Positions 1 to 11,930 are shown, counted from the stretch's first letter. The stretch is DNA of 64,000 bases from Hydrangea macrophylla (GCA_033977485.1 CM066988.1:31554001-31618000); one strand, 5' to 3'. The notes: generated by a model from the letters alone, not told the origin. Numbers and translations: made by a program.

Positions 1-530
1 GGTCAATATGGGAGGCCATTGGAAAGAGAGGGTGTGTGCAATAAAAGCAGAGGAAGAAAGCTCGGGAATGCGTTGCTCTCGAGAACTGCTCGGTGAATTT
101 GGTTGTTAATTTGTGGTAAAGGATGGACTGAACAGATACCCCTTATATAGGCATCATGAAAGGCAGAGATCAGATTGGATCGAACGGCTCGTATGCCTTC
201 CCGCCAAAACTGTCATTTCGGGCACATGGGTCGTCGCCTTAAAAGGTGTGAGCATTTAATGCTCGACGTGATGTTTCCGTTGCCACGCAGACGATTCAGT
301 TACTTCCGCATGGGCGTCGTTGGATCTTAACTAAACCTGTGGTCAGGGGGCACGTGGCATTCGGGATCCCGGGCCTAGTCACCATCCGGTCGGTATCCCG
401 GCGGACTGCTACGATCGGTCCCAACCCGGGCAAAATCCCGATCTATTCCCGCCCGGTATCATGGAGGCGGTCTTAATTTTCAAATTTCATTCGCCGAGAT
501 GTCACATCAACTTTGAAAATGGGGGGCAGC
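1..530 (+). mobile_element. 3' internal end of an LTR retrotransposon (element cut by the window edge), with polypurine tract
   Basis: No credible protein is visible here. The stretch is GC-richer than its surroundings (many CCCGG motifs) and ends at 516-530 in a purine-rich run, GAAAATGGGGGGCAG, directly before the TG start of the LTR at 531. That is the place and composition of a plus-strand primer (polypurine tract). The absence of a repeated 5-mer across 531/1153 fits this too: 531-1153 is then a 3' LTR, and the matching target duplication lies beyond the left edge. A short open frame at 461-688 crosses the LTR boundary and is not regarded as a gene. Confidence 0.65.
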
Positions 531-1153
531 TGATATATCCGGAATTATCCTGCTCAAGTCCAGCCGCCACGTGGCAGGAAGACCTGAGCTATCCGGGAAG
601 AGAGCCTGGGGCCCGCGCCCGCATTAGACACCCCCGCTCGGGACGATCAGCCGGCCCGGGCGTGATGTACGGCGGCTTTCCAGCATAGGCATCTTGCGAA
701 GAACATTCCAGGCAGTTTCCTTGTATGATCCGGACTCTGTCAAGGAAAGATGATGAGTTTCCTAAACCACTTAGGAAACTCTCCTAATATCGTGTAAATC
801 TATTGTAATTAGATTTGGCTTCCTAATCTATTAACTTACCATGTATGGGTAGACTCTTACACCTATAAAAGAGCCCACCTACCCTCTCTGGAGGGGACCC
901 CAAAAAATTACTTCTCTAAGCATATAATCACTCGCTAGAGAACTCACCACCAACACGCATATACCCGGTCGGTATTACTAGTAGTGCCGCCCGTCTTTGT
1001 TGGCTCACCAGGCCGCCGGTGATCTGCTAGTGAGAAGCGCTTAGACGCACCCGTGGACGTAGGTCACCTTGTTAACGGGACCGAACCACATACAAACCTC
1101 TTCATATTTTATTTCCTCGCTTAAATCCCGCTTACCAACTTTCGGCATCATCA
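531..1153 (+). mobile_element. 3' LTR (623 bp), same family as the solo LTR at 17095-17705
   Basis: It starts TGATATATCC and ends GGCATCATCA. It aligns along its length with the reverse complement of 17095-17705. A TATA box, CCTATAAAAG, lies at 862-871. Near the 3' end is the U5-like sequence CCGTGGACGTAGG followed by GGACCGAACCAC, a motif also present in the copia LTRs further right, so a copia affiliation is suggested but unproven. It interrupts gypsy A's 3' LTR: 1154-1357 continues a sequence that runs uninterrupted at about 25680-25886. Confidence 0.75.
862..871 (+). promoter_or_regulatory. TATA box of the 531-1153 LTR
   Basis: CCTATAAAAG in mid-LTR. The same motif occurs in reverse at 17371-17380 in the solo LTR of this family, so it is conserved between two independent copies. 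Confidence 0.55.
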
Positions 1154-1357
1154 CCAGATATTTCAAATGGCATTTAAATCACATAAATGTCATTTAATCT
1201 TGCCAGTGCAAAATGAACTTTCAAGTTCTTGTGTCTCCACTGACACTTCACCATTGACTCACAGTCAACTCCATTCACCAATATCAAATAACATTGATAA
1301 CTCTTTAAAAATCAAATATACATGTTAAAATAATGAAATTCTGGGATGGGTGTGACA
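1154..1357 (-). mobile_element. Gypsy A 3' LTR, first ~200 bp
   Basis: Read on the minus strand it starts TGTCACACCC at 1357. It is nearly identical to the start of the LTR ending at 25886, at the other end of gypsy A. It is cut at 1153/1154 by insertion of the preceding LTR element, and the rest must lie left of the window. The two stretches differ by only a few percent by eye. Confidence 0.8.
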
Positions 1358-1375
1358 ACTCTCCCCTCTAAAAAG
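1358..1375 (-). other. Gypsy A polypurine tract
   Basis: On the minus strand, TTTTTAGAGGGGAGAGT immediately precedes the LTR start. This is the typical plus-strand primer of plant Ty3/gypsy elements and shows that 1154-1357 is the 3' LTR. Confidence 0.75.
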
Positions 1376-1417
1376 GAAGTTTGTCCCCAAGCTTATAACT
1401 CACGAGTCGAAAAGATA

Positions 1418-2074
1418 CTAATATTCATTCATTATCTCTTCCTCATTCTCCCACATAGGTTCTTCGACTGAATGACTATGCCACCATACTTTCACCATTG
1501 GAATTGTCTTCGTCCTCAATACTTGTTCCTTTCGATCCAAGATTTCTACTGGATGTTTTATGTACGTTAAGTCCTCTTGGATTTGCAACGGTTCTGGGAC
1601 AATGATCTTGTTCACATTCGTCATACATCGTCTCAACATTGACACATGGAAAACATTATGCATATGTTCCAACTCTGATGACAAGGCTAATCGATAAGCC
1701 ACTGGCCCTACTTTTTCAAGAATCTCAAAAGGTCCTACAAATCTTGGATTAAGCTTTCCCTGTTTCCCAAATGGTAATATGCCTTTTGAAAGTGATACTC
1801 GTAAGTATACAAAATCTCCCACTTCAAATACCATAGGTCGTCACTTAGAGTCCGCATAGCTCTTATATCAACTCTGACCTATCTTAAGTCGTTCCTGGAT
1901 CATCTTCACTTTTTCAGTAGTCAATTATATTATTTCAGGTTCGAGTAACATTATTTCCCTAACTTCGGTCCAATAAACCGGTGATTGACACTTACGTCCA
2001 TACAATGCTTCATAAGGTATCATTCGAATACTTGACTAAAACCCATTATTATAAGCAAATTCAATTAGGGGTAG
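1418..2074 (-). pseudogene. Gypsy A integrase C-terminal part with chromodomain-like tail
   Basis: An open frame at 1418-1834 encodes 138 residues typical of the Ty3/gypsy integrase end: the EVGDFVYLRVS block, the RFVGPFEILEKVG core, NVFHVSMLR, and a tail (HPVEILDRKE, VKVWWHSHSVEEPMWE) like the chromodomain region of chromoviruses. Upstream, 1835-2074 continues the integrase (HLPLIEFAYN, YEALYGRKCQSP) through stops and shifts. The reading is broken at 2075 in the middle of integrase and resumes at 19865 (…NDWEKH), so both pieces belong to one element split by the family G insertion. It is a pseudogene. Confidence 0.85.
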
Positions 2075-2884
2075 ATGTTTGTCACGCCCCGAAGTACCAA
2101 AAATAGGGAAAAATAAATTTCCTTTATGTGTTCGTGGTCACGTGACTGGTTGATTAACCGTTCTATCCCTTCTAACTCCACCATGCCTTCATGAAGGAAA
2201 TACTAGAGCATAAACATCACTTAATCTGAACTGAAACATAATTACCACAACGGGAGATCTAATGATTACAATAACTGCAAACGTATTACATGAGGCCATA
2301 CTAAACTTATACATAAGCTTAAACACTGTAATAACTATCTCTTGTTCTCCAGCTTGGCTCTAACCTTTCTTGGCTCCTCAGTATTGCATCCAAAGCTCAC
2401 CCTCCCGCTCTAAGGAAACCTGCAACACTCTGGACATGAGAATATCCAGGGCGTAAAATGTCGTCAGCTTTGGGACAAAGCTGAGTGAGTAACACAATCA
2501 CGCAATAATCTATAATACAAAATGTTTCTCTATTTGCATCATAGTTTTAGTAACTTGAGATACGGTAACTTTCTTATCAAAAGATGCATTCTTTCACGGG
2601 CATGGAAAAGGTTTTAATCAAAACATTTAGGCAGTACACATATCTCAATACTTCTTTCATAGAATACATTCTCCTTTTGTTAATGCCGTCAGTGATTAAG
2701 TTAAGCGAGGGTACCCTTAAGGTTACCATCATTAAGGTAAGTGATTCATCATTTCTTATTCTCAGAACCATGTCTCGTTCAAACCCATCTGTATCCTTCG
2801 ATGTTTAGCCCAGAACTGAGACCAACGACATTGACTGAAAGAAGACTTAACTCCAAATGCATTTACCGGTCAAGAAAGAACAAC

Positions 2885-3175
2885 ACTCGACAATGAACCG
2901 CTGGATTGAACACATCATTGATGATCCTTACAACAAGTGTGCGGGATATTAACAATCTCTTGGTCAAACACGTCATGCCGATCCTCAGGTCACCCGCACA
3001 TTACCGAACACGTCATGCCGATCCTCAGGTTATCCGTACCTAACCGAACACGTCAAGCCGATCTTCAGTCCAAGGGTGTGGAAAAATAATCAACCACTTG
3101 ATCAAACACGTCATGATGATCCTCAGGTCATCCGCACTTAACCGAACATGTCATGCCGATCCTCAGATCAAGAAC
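2885..3175. repeat. Minisatellite in family G LTR (GAACACGTCATGCCGATCCT unit)
   Basis: Imperfect ~40-60 bp units share the core GAACACGTCATGCCGATCCT followed by CAGGTCAYCCGCAC; about six are visible. The same array occurs at 11600-11930 in the second LTR with a different unit arrangement, showing that it evolves within the LTR. Confidence 0.8.
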
Positions 3176-3367
3176 ACAAAACATAACTCTCCAATCAACT
3201 CCATGGAATTACCGAAAGACTGACTCCACAAGAAGTATCGAACATAACACGAAAGTTCACAAATCAACTTTGACTGGAAGTCACACGACGAGAAACGAAG
3301 CTCAACGTCCCTTATTCACATAAAATCTATTATTGAAGGGTTTATCGTTATCTTACGCGTTCGTACG

Positions 3368-4906
3368 TGATCTCGTCAAAATCAAGATATAAAAGTATGC
3401 TTACTCATTCCTTACTTTCAAAAGATTTGCAGTGTAGAAGTAAAGGTCGAACCCACAGAGATTAATACTACGCACTTTAGTTTTCAAAACCTAAATTTAG
3501 TTAATTAAGAAAAACGGATTTTGGATTTAATTTGAATTAAACTAATAACAATAAAAGTAAATCTAAATTATGAAAGCAATTAAATATTTGTTTTTATAAT
3601 AAGTTTAAGGAACCTAGGATTGCAAATCCACCACTAGCTTCATAATAAGGGTATTTACGAATTACTTTAGCTTATTAAGTTGGATGATAGTGGGGAATTG
3701 TAGCTACAAGCCCAATTCCTCTGTCAAGAAAATAACTATGGTTCGAGCACCAACATAATCCATCTTCGGTTAGCACGAATTATCCCACACTAAACTAGGG
3801 TTGTGGTATAATCCATTTAATCTAGGCATGTACTATTCGAATACTTGATAACACAATTCAATTTAAGTTCCATTACATGTAAATAATCTAAACAAGCACA
3901 ACAAGCGTAGATCATTGAGCACACTACCATCAAAATAGATCTAAGACAAGAGTAAACTTTGAAAGTAATGATTTAATCAATAAAAGCATGATTTATTTAT
4001 AAAAATCCTCGGAACATGTAACTGTCATCCATACATAATAAAACTAAAATATAAACATAAAATACACCCTATTACTTGGCTAGGGTTTCATTGAAACCCT
4101 AGATCTTGAGTTTAGTTGGCCATAGAATTGATGAACAGCAAGAGGTTGATGGAGGAGGCCATAGGAATCCTTGGTCTTCTTCTTCTTCTCCTTGCTTTTC
4201 TCTCTTCAATGGCTGAAGTTTTTTTTTTGGTTGTATATGGATGTATCTAATGTTGTGTAATGATGTGTAACCACAAAATTGATTTAGAATAGGATTTATA
4301 TAGAGTTTGGAGGGATTTAGGAAGCTTTCCTAAACTAAATCGAACTAAAATAGCTGTTTTTATGTTTCTAGACGTATTCAGCCAATTCAGATCGCATAAG
4401 GTTCTTTAGAACCTCGAAATATGCATTTTTGACTTTTTCAACGGATCGCTCACACGGGTCGCGCGAGCGGGTCACGTGCGCGGGTCGCTCCAGCGACTAG
4501 GCCATTTTTCAACTTTTCTCAGATTTTCTGCTGCTCTGCGCTCCGATCGTAGAATTGCGATAACTTTTGACTCGTACCTCGTATTGACTCACCGTTTACG
4601 ACCACGTATCCATAACTCAATGGTCTACATTTTATATCGCTAGAGAAATTTCTTAAATCTGAAGTATTCCTTGTCAAAAATGCGATTTTTGAGGCTGCTA
4701 CTGCATTCCACTCTCACCGGAATCACCGTTTGAGCCCAGAATGACTTCCAAAGCCACTAATCATTGAATTTTTGTGCATTTTTAAGTTATAGCTCCAAAA
4801 ACTACAAAATTTAAAATACTTATTAAAAAACAACTAATAACTACATGAAATGGGCTAACAAAGCGTATTTTTAGGACTATAAGCGATAACTATTCGTCAC
4901 CGATCA
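3368..4906 (-). mobile_element. Athila-like solo LTR (1539 bp) inside family G LTR copy 1
   Basis: TG...CA ends (TGATCTCG...CACCGATCA) are flanked by perfect 5-bp duplications GTACG at 3363-3367 and 4907-4911. The paralogous LTR lacks it: 12116-12130 reads straight through with a single GTACA, an empty site. Contains GGTCGAACCCACAGAG and CAAATCCACC-type motifs that match the minus-strand Athila-like LTR at 43029-44648, which gives family and strand by similarity. No internal region survives, so LTR-LTR recombination is inferred. Confidence 0.85.
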
Positions 4907-6438
4907 GTACGTTTCGTAGTTTAGTTCAATAATAGCATTCATTATACTTTAGAAGTTACGTTATACATTCGTCACTCTGATTCATGTCATAACATACGTA
5001 CGATGGAAACTTACCTAATTACTATCAATGCAATATTCGTGCCATATAGCATATTTATAGCTCAGGTATGAACTCTAAATGATCAAATCACATTATATTC
5101 ATAACATTAGAAGTATAGCATATAGCTCATGGATCTTTAAACATGGATTTACCAACAATTATATAGATAAAACTCTTGACATGCTCATCTATGCGATAAC
5201 ACTTACCATAACACAAATATTCATAGCGATACAGATATTGAGGTATGTCGCAACATCAATCAATACAATAAATACAGAATACAGCATGCAAGTAGCTTGT
5301 AGATATCTTGAATAGATCTTAATACCGATTAGAGTGAGATTAGGAAACTCACCTTGAGTCACCGCTCCTTGAAAGCAGCTATACGCCAAGTGCTACAATA
5401 ATAATCAGAAGAAATAGAATAAAGTATAAGAACTAGCTACGAGAGCAAAATGATAATTTTACCATAAGAGGATATAAACCTCAAGATAATGATCTATGTG
5501 TCATTCTAAGTCTAACGACATTGACTAGACTCAAATCGGAGTTCGTTGCGTTTTTACGGGGTAATATGTAGGGTTTACCACACTAACGCAGGCTCTAAAG
5601 ACAAGCTGTATTTTCGACCGAGTCAAAAGGTCACCAAACTTTAAGGGAATGTTCTAGACATTATTCTAAGACCCTAGGAACTGACCGCATATTTTCTGGA
5701 GTCACGGATTATTTATTATGAATTATTGAAGATAGTATCTATCAGAAAATACCCGAAAAGGGATTTAAATACATAATTATAATTACACTAAGGAATCAAT
5801 ACTAAGAAGTATTTTTATTAAATACCAGATATTAAAATACACTACCAGTATTTATCTCATAATTTTCGGAGCTCGTCTAGTATTTTTAATAATTAATATA
5901 CTAGTAAAATAGCTCATTTTTAGTTATTAAAAATACTAAGATATAATGTCATAACTTTATAACTTATGGCATAGTATAAAATAGTCTTGGGAATATATAT
6001 CCCAAATTTCTAGAATTAATAATATAACAAGGTATTTAATATCTATTTAAATACCATAGAAAAATAATATTTATTATTTATTTTATACATATAAATAATA
6101 AATATATGTTATTATATAAAAGTAATGTACGGAATATACAAAATACTAATTAATAATATTGTATAAGAATATCATTAGGAATACAACCATAATTTTCTGG
6201 AATTAAATAATATATTTTGGAATTTAAAATCTATTTAAATACTACATGAAACAATTATTTATTATTTACATAAAACTATTATAAATAATAATTATTTTAT
6301 TTTTTTCATAATATAATTATTCCCAGAATATTGGGAATAGTATTTATAATTATACCATAATTTAAAAGCATAAACATTACATTAAACTTATTTTAAAACT
6401 AATTTAAACTACTGAAACAATTAATAAGTAATTAGTAT

Positions 6439-6439
6439 A

Positions 6440-6486
<47 letters not shown>
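6439..6486. repeat. (AAT)n microsatellite in family G LTR 1
   Basis: About sixteen uninterrupted AAT units at the edge of the C-rich tract. The equivalents at 18042-18086 and 33864-33899 show that the microsatellite was present in the ancestral LTR. Confidence 0.95.
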
Positions 6487-6490
<4 letters not shown>

Positions 6491-6496
6491 AACCAA

Positions 6497-6950
6497 TAGG
6501 TCAACCCGAACCGACCCTAACCCAAACGGGTGACCCGAACACACTCTTAAGGGGACCCAAACCCTTTTGACCCATTAAAGTTGAACCAACCCGACCTGTA
6601 CCTAACCGAACTATCCATAAAAACTCGCATGAAGACCCAGCCCACAAACCCATTTGGGTGGACCCGAACTCAACTTGTACCCAAAACCCAAAACCCAAAC
6701 CCACTTATACTAACAAACTAACTCAACCCAAATACCCTAACCCGTACCTAAACCCGGGCCGTACCCGAACTCGCTTACAGACACAACGTGGCCCGCCCCA
6801 AAGCTGCACCCGACCCAGACTCCAACCTGATGCCCAAAACGGCGCGGTTCCACTTAAGTGGACCCGTGGGTTTTATCCTACCCATCCCAAGGCCCATTTA
6901 CACTCACACACCAACCCACCCTAACCCAAACCCGACCCGGCCAAAGACCC
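6497..6950 (-). repeat. GGGT/CGGGT-rich tract of family G LTR 1
   Basis: The plus strand is a run of degenerate ACCC/ACCCG motifs; the minus (LTR sense) strand therefore carries dense GGGT/CGGGT runs with short loops. The same tract appears at 18108-18570 and, on the opposite strand, 33405-33860. The proline/threonine-rich open frames here reflect this composition and are not genes. Confidence 0.75.
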
Positions 6951-7565
6951 GGGTGTTATAACCCTTATAAGTATTTTCTTCTCCGGCGAGAGAGGGCCGC
7001 CGGAGAATCGGGGCTCGCCGAAAAAGCTTCAGAGCTCCATAACTTTTGCGTTGCTCCATGAAAATGCATGAATCCAACGGCAAAGTGACTGCAAAGAGGT
7101 CCTCTATCACATAGTGTGAGTTGGGTTCTTAGTTCCTTCGTTTTGAGTTCCTACGATGAGATCATTCTTTCAGCCATTAATGAGAATAATGGCCTGCATG
7201 GCCTACCAAACGAGTCCTAAACCAAAAGCTGTTCCTATGGGGTCTATCTGGGACCAAGGGGGTCAGATTGTATAACTTAGAGGCCATTTGGTTGAGATTC
7301 GAAAATCCGAGCTCCGGTGAGGAGCTCTGATGGTAGCTCAAGCTGGTCCAGAGCTTTAGGCTCTGTTTGAGCTACATGCATGAGGTCCTAAGGCCTTCTA
7401 AGTGACATGAAAATGATCAGAGATGCAAATGGGGGTGTGATTTTACCTCAGATGATCCTTGATCCTCTCAAACCTCTCTGATCAACTCCTCTTTCTCTCT
7501 TCTCCTGCATTTCTCATCTGGTTCTGTGCACCTGAGTGTGTATACACAGGGTGGATGTGAGTAGA

Positions 7566-7590
7566 GGGGGGGGGGGGGGGGGGGGGGGGG
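7566..7590 (+). repeat. Poly-G run of 25
   Basis: Twenty-five consecutive G in family G LTR 1 (poly-C in LTR sense). The aligned position in LTR 2 (19180-19194) has fifteen. Exact length is uncertain because such runs sequence poorly. Confidence 0.9.
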
Positions 7591-7748
7591 CAAAGAGGGA
7601 AATGTGTTAGGTATACAATTTATAGGGGTGAGTGTGTATGTTTCTTCTTCCCTTCTCAAACTCTCTCTTTCTCGCTAACACTCTCGGGGTTTCTCTCTAT
7701 ATACAATTTGTATAGACAGATTATGGGCTGGAAGGGAGGGTCAAATGA

Positions 7749-7768
7749 GGGGGGGGGGGGGGGGGGGG
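7749..7768 (+). repeat. Poly-G run of 20
   Basis: A second long G homopolymer, just upstream in plus coordinates of the TATA-like CTTTAAATAGAGG. The paralogous run at 19356-19373 has eighteen. Confidence 0.9.
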
Positions 7769-9057
7769 TGGTGGTCTTTAAATAGAGGACGTGAGAGGGA
7801 GTTAATCAAATGCAGTGGGTGCACAAATGTGTACCCATATGGATGTTAGTGTGAATGCCTAAAGGGTAGATTGGGTGGGGTCTACATAGGGTGGTGATGT
7901 GGGTCCCACATCTCGGGTAATGTGCTTAAAAATGTGTGCTTGAGTCCTAATGTACGTGCACAATTGTGAAAGTGAGACCAGATAAAAGATATGAATGTAC
8001 GGGGCTAAGTACGAGCTTAAGTTCAAGTCTGTCTAAATATTCTAATATGGATATTATAACCATCAAGGTTACGACTAGCTTAATGGTTTCTAGTTTAGGG
8101 CATCGTCGTCGTCATTAGGACGTTGACTACAGGGTCCTATAAAGATTCCTAGTTAAGGTCATCCTAATGGACCTTCTGTAACCGTTTTCCTCGGATAATT
8201 ATTACTATTTTCTAATATCCGACGTGGAATTTCTAAGTAAATTCAAGGTGCTACATCTCTACCCACCTTATTAGAGGATTTCGTCCTCAAAATCTAGAGT
8301 TTCCTAGGTCTTAAAACGTACAAAGTCCTATTCATAAGGTTAGCCGTTATGTACAATCTCAGGCGCTCTTATCAATCTAAATGGTCTATCGGACTATAAG
8401 TCACTAATTCCTTGTCTCTTCTAAATTCTAAATCAGTAGTGCCCATTCTGGGATCCAATTTTTCGGAGGTGTTCTAGTTTCTAAGTTCTTCATTTCTATT
8501 CTTATGATCTCGATGACAAAGCTAATTTCATAAGGTCTGATACTTTGTGGGTTCTACTAGTCACCCTTAGGGGTCTGGTATTGCTTTGTCACTAACCCGA
8601 GTCTCAACAAGTTTGCTCGTGCCTAAGACTTCTTGTTGTCATGACAAGTCATCTCAGTTAAATTGTCTAGGTTGGACCATTTAAGTGTCTAAACGTCTAT
8701 CATCCAATGGTCAATCCTATATTCTTATCAGTAATAAACGTATAAGATGTAAGATTAGCAATTAATTTGAAAGTAAGAATTCTTCACACCCATACGAATA
8801 TATTTAAGTTGATAGTAGATTATCTCTAATCAAAAGATAGAAAGGGTACAATAGTAGTACGAATACCAGTTCTACTAATCTGGATTACATCAAAGAAAGT
8901 GGAACTACAATATTTAGCAACATAAGATGAATTAACTAAGGGTCCAATCTCCATCTCTCTCGACATCAGAGTTTATGGTAACCTCTCCCAGGTCACTGGA
9001 CAACGGAAAGTCGATCAGAGGGATACCTATAAATGCATCCTAAGCTGTCTCTAGGGG

Positions 9058-9306
9058 CTAGTCAGGGTCTTCTATCATCTCAGGCTCTGCTATCGGGTCT
9101 TCCTCTGGATCATCATCTGAGTCCTCATCAGAACCTGCGGGTGTAACAAAATGTACTATGTCCTCTTGAGGCTCGTCCTGGTCATGGATCGCAAGGTCTC
9201 CAAAGGCATGAGATATCCCCTCCACCTCAATAGACATCAAGCGTGGTGCTACCACTCGGTGATATGCTAACTCTAGAGTGGGTCTTTCACGGGAAAAACA
9301 ACGCAT
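9058..9306 (-). pseudogene. Unrecognised acidic-tailed ORF remnant of family G
   Basis: 82 codons on the minus strand. The N-terminal half is ordinary (SRERPTLELAYHRVVAPRL); the C-terminal half is an Asp/Glu/Pro run (SDEDSDDDPEEDPIAEPE). I recognise no domain. Its tail resembles that of 10046-10444, so both may derive from one longer protein of the element. The reading seems to continue upstream across stops. Confidence 0.35.
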
Positions 9307-10045
9307 CCATTTCCGTATCCTCTGGCAAACACTATGCCTGATGGTGGTGCTAACATGACCAATTCCTCGAGAAGCAAACTCTCTCTCTAAGGTGACTCTG
9401 TACTATCCATCCGCAGCATCGTACTCTACCTGGTGCTCTATGCTAGCCTGCCCAACACAGAAAACTAACTTAGTACTGATGCTAGTCAAAGAAATATCTT
9501 AAAATTTCATAGTGATAAGGGGTACCCTTCTTAATTCTTTCTAAATCCTGAGTTGTTGTCAGCTGTTCCGGGGTCTGACTCCCTGGAACTACATCAACTC
9601 CTAACTCTACATTTTGCACATGTGAATTATTGTATGGTTCAACTTATCACGGGGATCTATTAGTCATTCTTATAAACTAAGGGTATATAAGCATAACATG
9701 AGTTACTAGGACGAATAAAACTAATCACAAGCAAGCAATACATCCATATGAAAATATATAGTCAGGCTAAAGATAAATCTCCATAGACAACTTCAAACAT
9801 TTACATAGTGTAGCATAGTTATAGAAACATTTACATCAGAGAGCGTGCATGCTGAATATATACATAGTAGGGAACAGTGCCAAAACATATATATGAAAAG
9901 GCATATACATTACTACTACTACTACTACGAGTTACAGACCTGAGTACAACAGCTATGTACACAAAAGATAAACTACTAGTCCTATTATAATAGGGCTATA
10001 GGGCCTGGGACTCCTATCCCAAAAGTCCTCCAAATCATCCTAATC

Positions 10046-10444
10046 CTAGACCTTTGGCCCTCCATCCTCATCAGCAATCCCTACTAGATCCTCATCACCA
10101 TCATCCTCAGTCGGATCCTCTTCAGCTATGTCTCCCTCGGGTAGCTCCTCACCCACATCCTCAATTGGGTCAACATTGACTACAGAATCAGCATCCTCCA
10201 CGGGATCGACGTCCTCTATCAGAACCTCTCCATCATCATACTCTTCCATAATCATCCCTGGCTTGTAGTCTCCTGGCTTGCCATCGTAGTCATCATCATC
10301 GGACTCCTCCTCACTATCAATCCCCATGACTGACTCAGCGGCTACAAGTGTATCAGCTATGGACTCCTCTGGTGCTAGGGGTGGCATAGCAGGAGGTGGT
10401 ACTACGGGCCCTGGTGGAGGTGTCAGCTTAACTCGAAAAGTCAT
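10046..10444 (-). pseudogene. Unrecognised acidic ORF of family G
   Basis: 132 codons, starting with a proline-rich segment (TPPPGPVVPPPAMPPLAP) followed by about 90 residues dominated by Asp and Glu (SEEESDDDDYDGK, EEDPTEDDGDEDL). No catalytic motif, signal peptide or membrane segment is visible. Position between an integrase fragment and the polypurine tract suits an accessory 3' ORF or a gag-like N-terminal remnant of a non-autonomous element; neither can be settled here. Confidence 0.4.
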
Positions 10445-10465
10445 GACTCAGAGGGTGTAGCGGTC

Positions 10466-10774
10466 TTAAGTCATCTCGGCTGCTTCCTGATGAATGAGTC
10501 TAAGGGTACTCTCTCGGTAGCGTGCCTCTCTTTGCAGGATCTCCGGATCATCGATCCCCAACATATGAATGTCATGCCACATATTATCCTCCAAATATCG
10601 TTGGGCACTCTGTCGAATCCACTTATTAGGGAAATAAGGTTCGAGTAACCTTATTTCCCTAACTTCGGTCCAACAAACCGGTGATTGACACTTATGTCCA
10701 TATAATGCTTCATAAGGTATCATTCAAATACTTGACTAAAACCCATTGTTATAAGCAAATTCAATTAAGGGTAG
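10466..10774 (-). pseudogene. Chimeric frame: duplicated gypsy A integrase piece joined to family G sequence
   Basis: The open frame 10466-10723 begins as integrase ([20 protein letters not shown]) and at about residue 29 becomes unrelated sequence ([20 protein letters not shown]). The integrase part, 10638-10774, is a ~94 percent copy of 1937-2074. The join is near the shared GGTTCGAGTAAC. It shows that the left flank of the family G insertion was duplicated together with the LTR; the fused protein is an accident of rearrangement. Confidence 0.7.
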
Positions 10775-11599
10775 ATGTTTGTCACGCCCCGAAGTACCAA
10801 AAATAGGGAAAAATAAATTTCCTTTATGTGTTCGTGGACACGTGACTGGTTGATTAACCAATCTATCCCTTCTAACTCCACCATGCCTTCATGAGGAAAA
10901 TACTAGAGCATAAACATCACTTAATCTGAACTGAAACATAATTACCACAACGGGAAATATAATGATTACAATAACTGCAAACTTATTACATGAGGCCATA
11001 CTAAACTTATACATAAGCTTAAACATGACAATAACTATCTCCTGTTCTCCAGCTTGGCTCTAACCTTTCTTGGCTCCTCAGTATTGCATCCAAAGCTCAC
11101 CCTCCTGCTCTAAGAAAACCTGCAACACTCTGGACATGAGAATGTCCAGGGCATAAAATACCGTCAGCTTTGGAACAAAGCTGAGTGAGTAACATAACCA
11201 CGCAATAATCTATAATACAAAATGTTTCTCTATTTGCATCATAGTTGTAGTAGCTTGAGATACGGTAACTTTCTTATCAAAAGACGCATTCTTTTATGGG
11301 CATGGCAAAGGTTTTAATCAAAACATTTAGGCAGTACACATATCTCAATACTTCCTTCATAGAATACATTCTCCTTTTGTTAATGCCGTCAGTGATTAAG
11401 TTAAGCGAGGGCACCCTTAAGGTTATCATCATTAGGTAAGTGATTCATCATTTCTTATTCTCAGAACCACGTCTCATTTAAACCCATCCGTATCCTTCGA
11501 TGTTTAGCCCATAATTGAACTGACCAATGACATTGACTGAAAGAAGACTTAACTCCAAATGCATTTACTGGTCAAGAAAGAACAACACTCGATAATGAA

Positions 11600-11930
11600 C
11601 TGCTAGATTGAACACATCACTGATGATCCTTAGAACATGTGTGTGGGATATTAACAATCTCTTGGTCGAACATGTCATGTCGATCCTCAGGTCACTCGTA
11701 CGTTACTGAACATGTCATGCCGATCCTTAGACCAAGGGTACGGGATATTAACAATCACTTAGACGAACACGTCATGCGATCCTCAGGTCACCCGCGCTTA
11801 ACCGAACACGTCATGCTGATCCTCAGTCCAAAGGTGCGAAAAAATAATCAACCACTTGATCGAACACGTCATGACAATCCTCAGGTCATCCGCACTTGAC
11901 CGAACACGTCATGCCGATTCTCAGATCAAG
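11600..11930. repeat. Minisatellite in family G LTR 2
   Basis: About seven degenerate units with the core GAACACGTCATGCCGATCCT, matching 2885-3175 but with units spaced by GGGATATTAACAATC segments in a different order. Some units lack single bases (for example GTCATGCGATCC). Confidence 0.8.

Larger units (their letters stand above)
2080..8255 (-). mobile_element. Family G giant LTR, copy 1 (3' LTR; ~4.6 kb without its nested insertion)
   Basis: Minus-strand LTR starting TGTAGCACC (8255) and ending GGGGCGTGACA (2080). It inserted into gypsy A integrase: ATGTT at 2075-2079 is one target repeat. It is a 3' LTR because 8256-8272 on its upstream side is a polypurine tract. Nested inside is an Athila-like solo LTR (3368-4906). 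The LTR holds a minisatellite (~2885-3175), a very AT-rich part (~5250-6440), an AAT microsatellite, a G-rich tract (minus strand) and two long poly-G runs. A TATA-like CTATTTAAAG lies near 7775-7790 on the minus strand. Paralogous to 10780-19859 and 31978-36370. Short open frames here are chance. Confidence 0.85.
8256..10637 (-). mobile_element. Family G internal region, 3' portion, with polypurine tract and acidic ORF remnants
   Basis: On the minus strand the region ends at 8256-8272 in AATAAGGTGGGTAGAGA, a polypurine tract abutting LTR copy 1, preceded by a GAGGACGAAATCC motif usual at gypsy 3' ends. No reverse transcriptase, protease or gag zinc knuckle is seen. It carries two remnants ending in acidic tails (9058-9306 and 10046-10444). 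The right end is an abrupt join to a duplicated piece of gypsy A integrase at about 10638. The remaining stretches show no recognisable content. Confidence 0.6.

Noticed and set aside
2885..3175. CRISPR-like regularly spaced repeats
   Set aside because: Eukaryotic LTR minisatellite with degenerate units and irregular spacing; an equivalent array is in the other LTR.
6640..6730. Telomere-like CCCTAAA tract
   Set aside because: Motifs are ACCC/ACCCG-based and irregular; no run of CCCTAAA occurs.
6658..6924. Proline/threonine-rich protein (and 18181-18522)
   Set aside because: Both are translations of the ACCC-rich LTR tract; no start context or homology.
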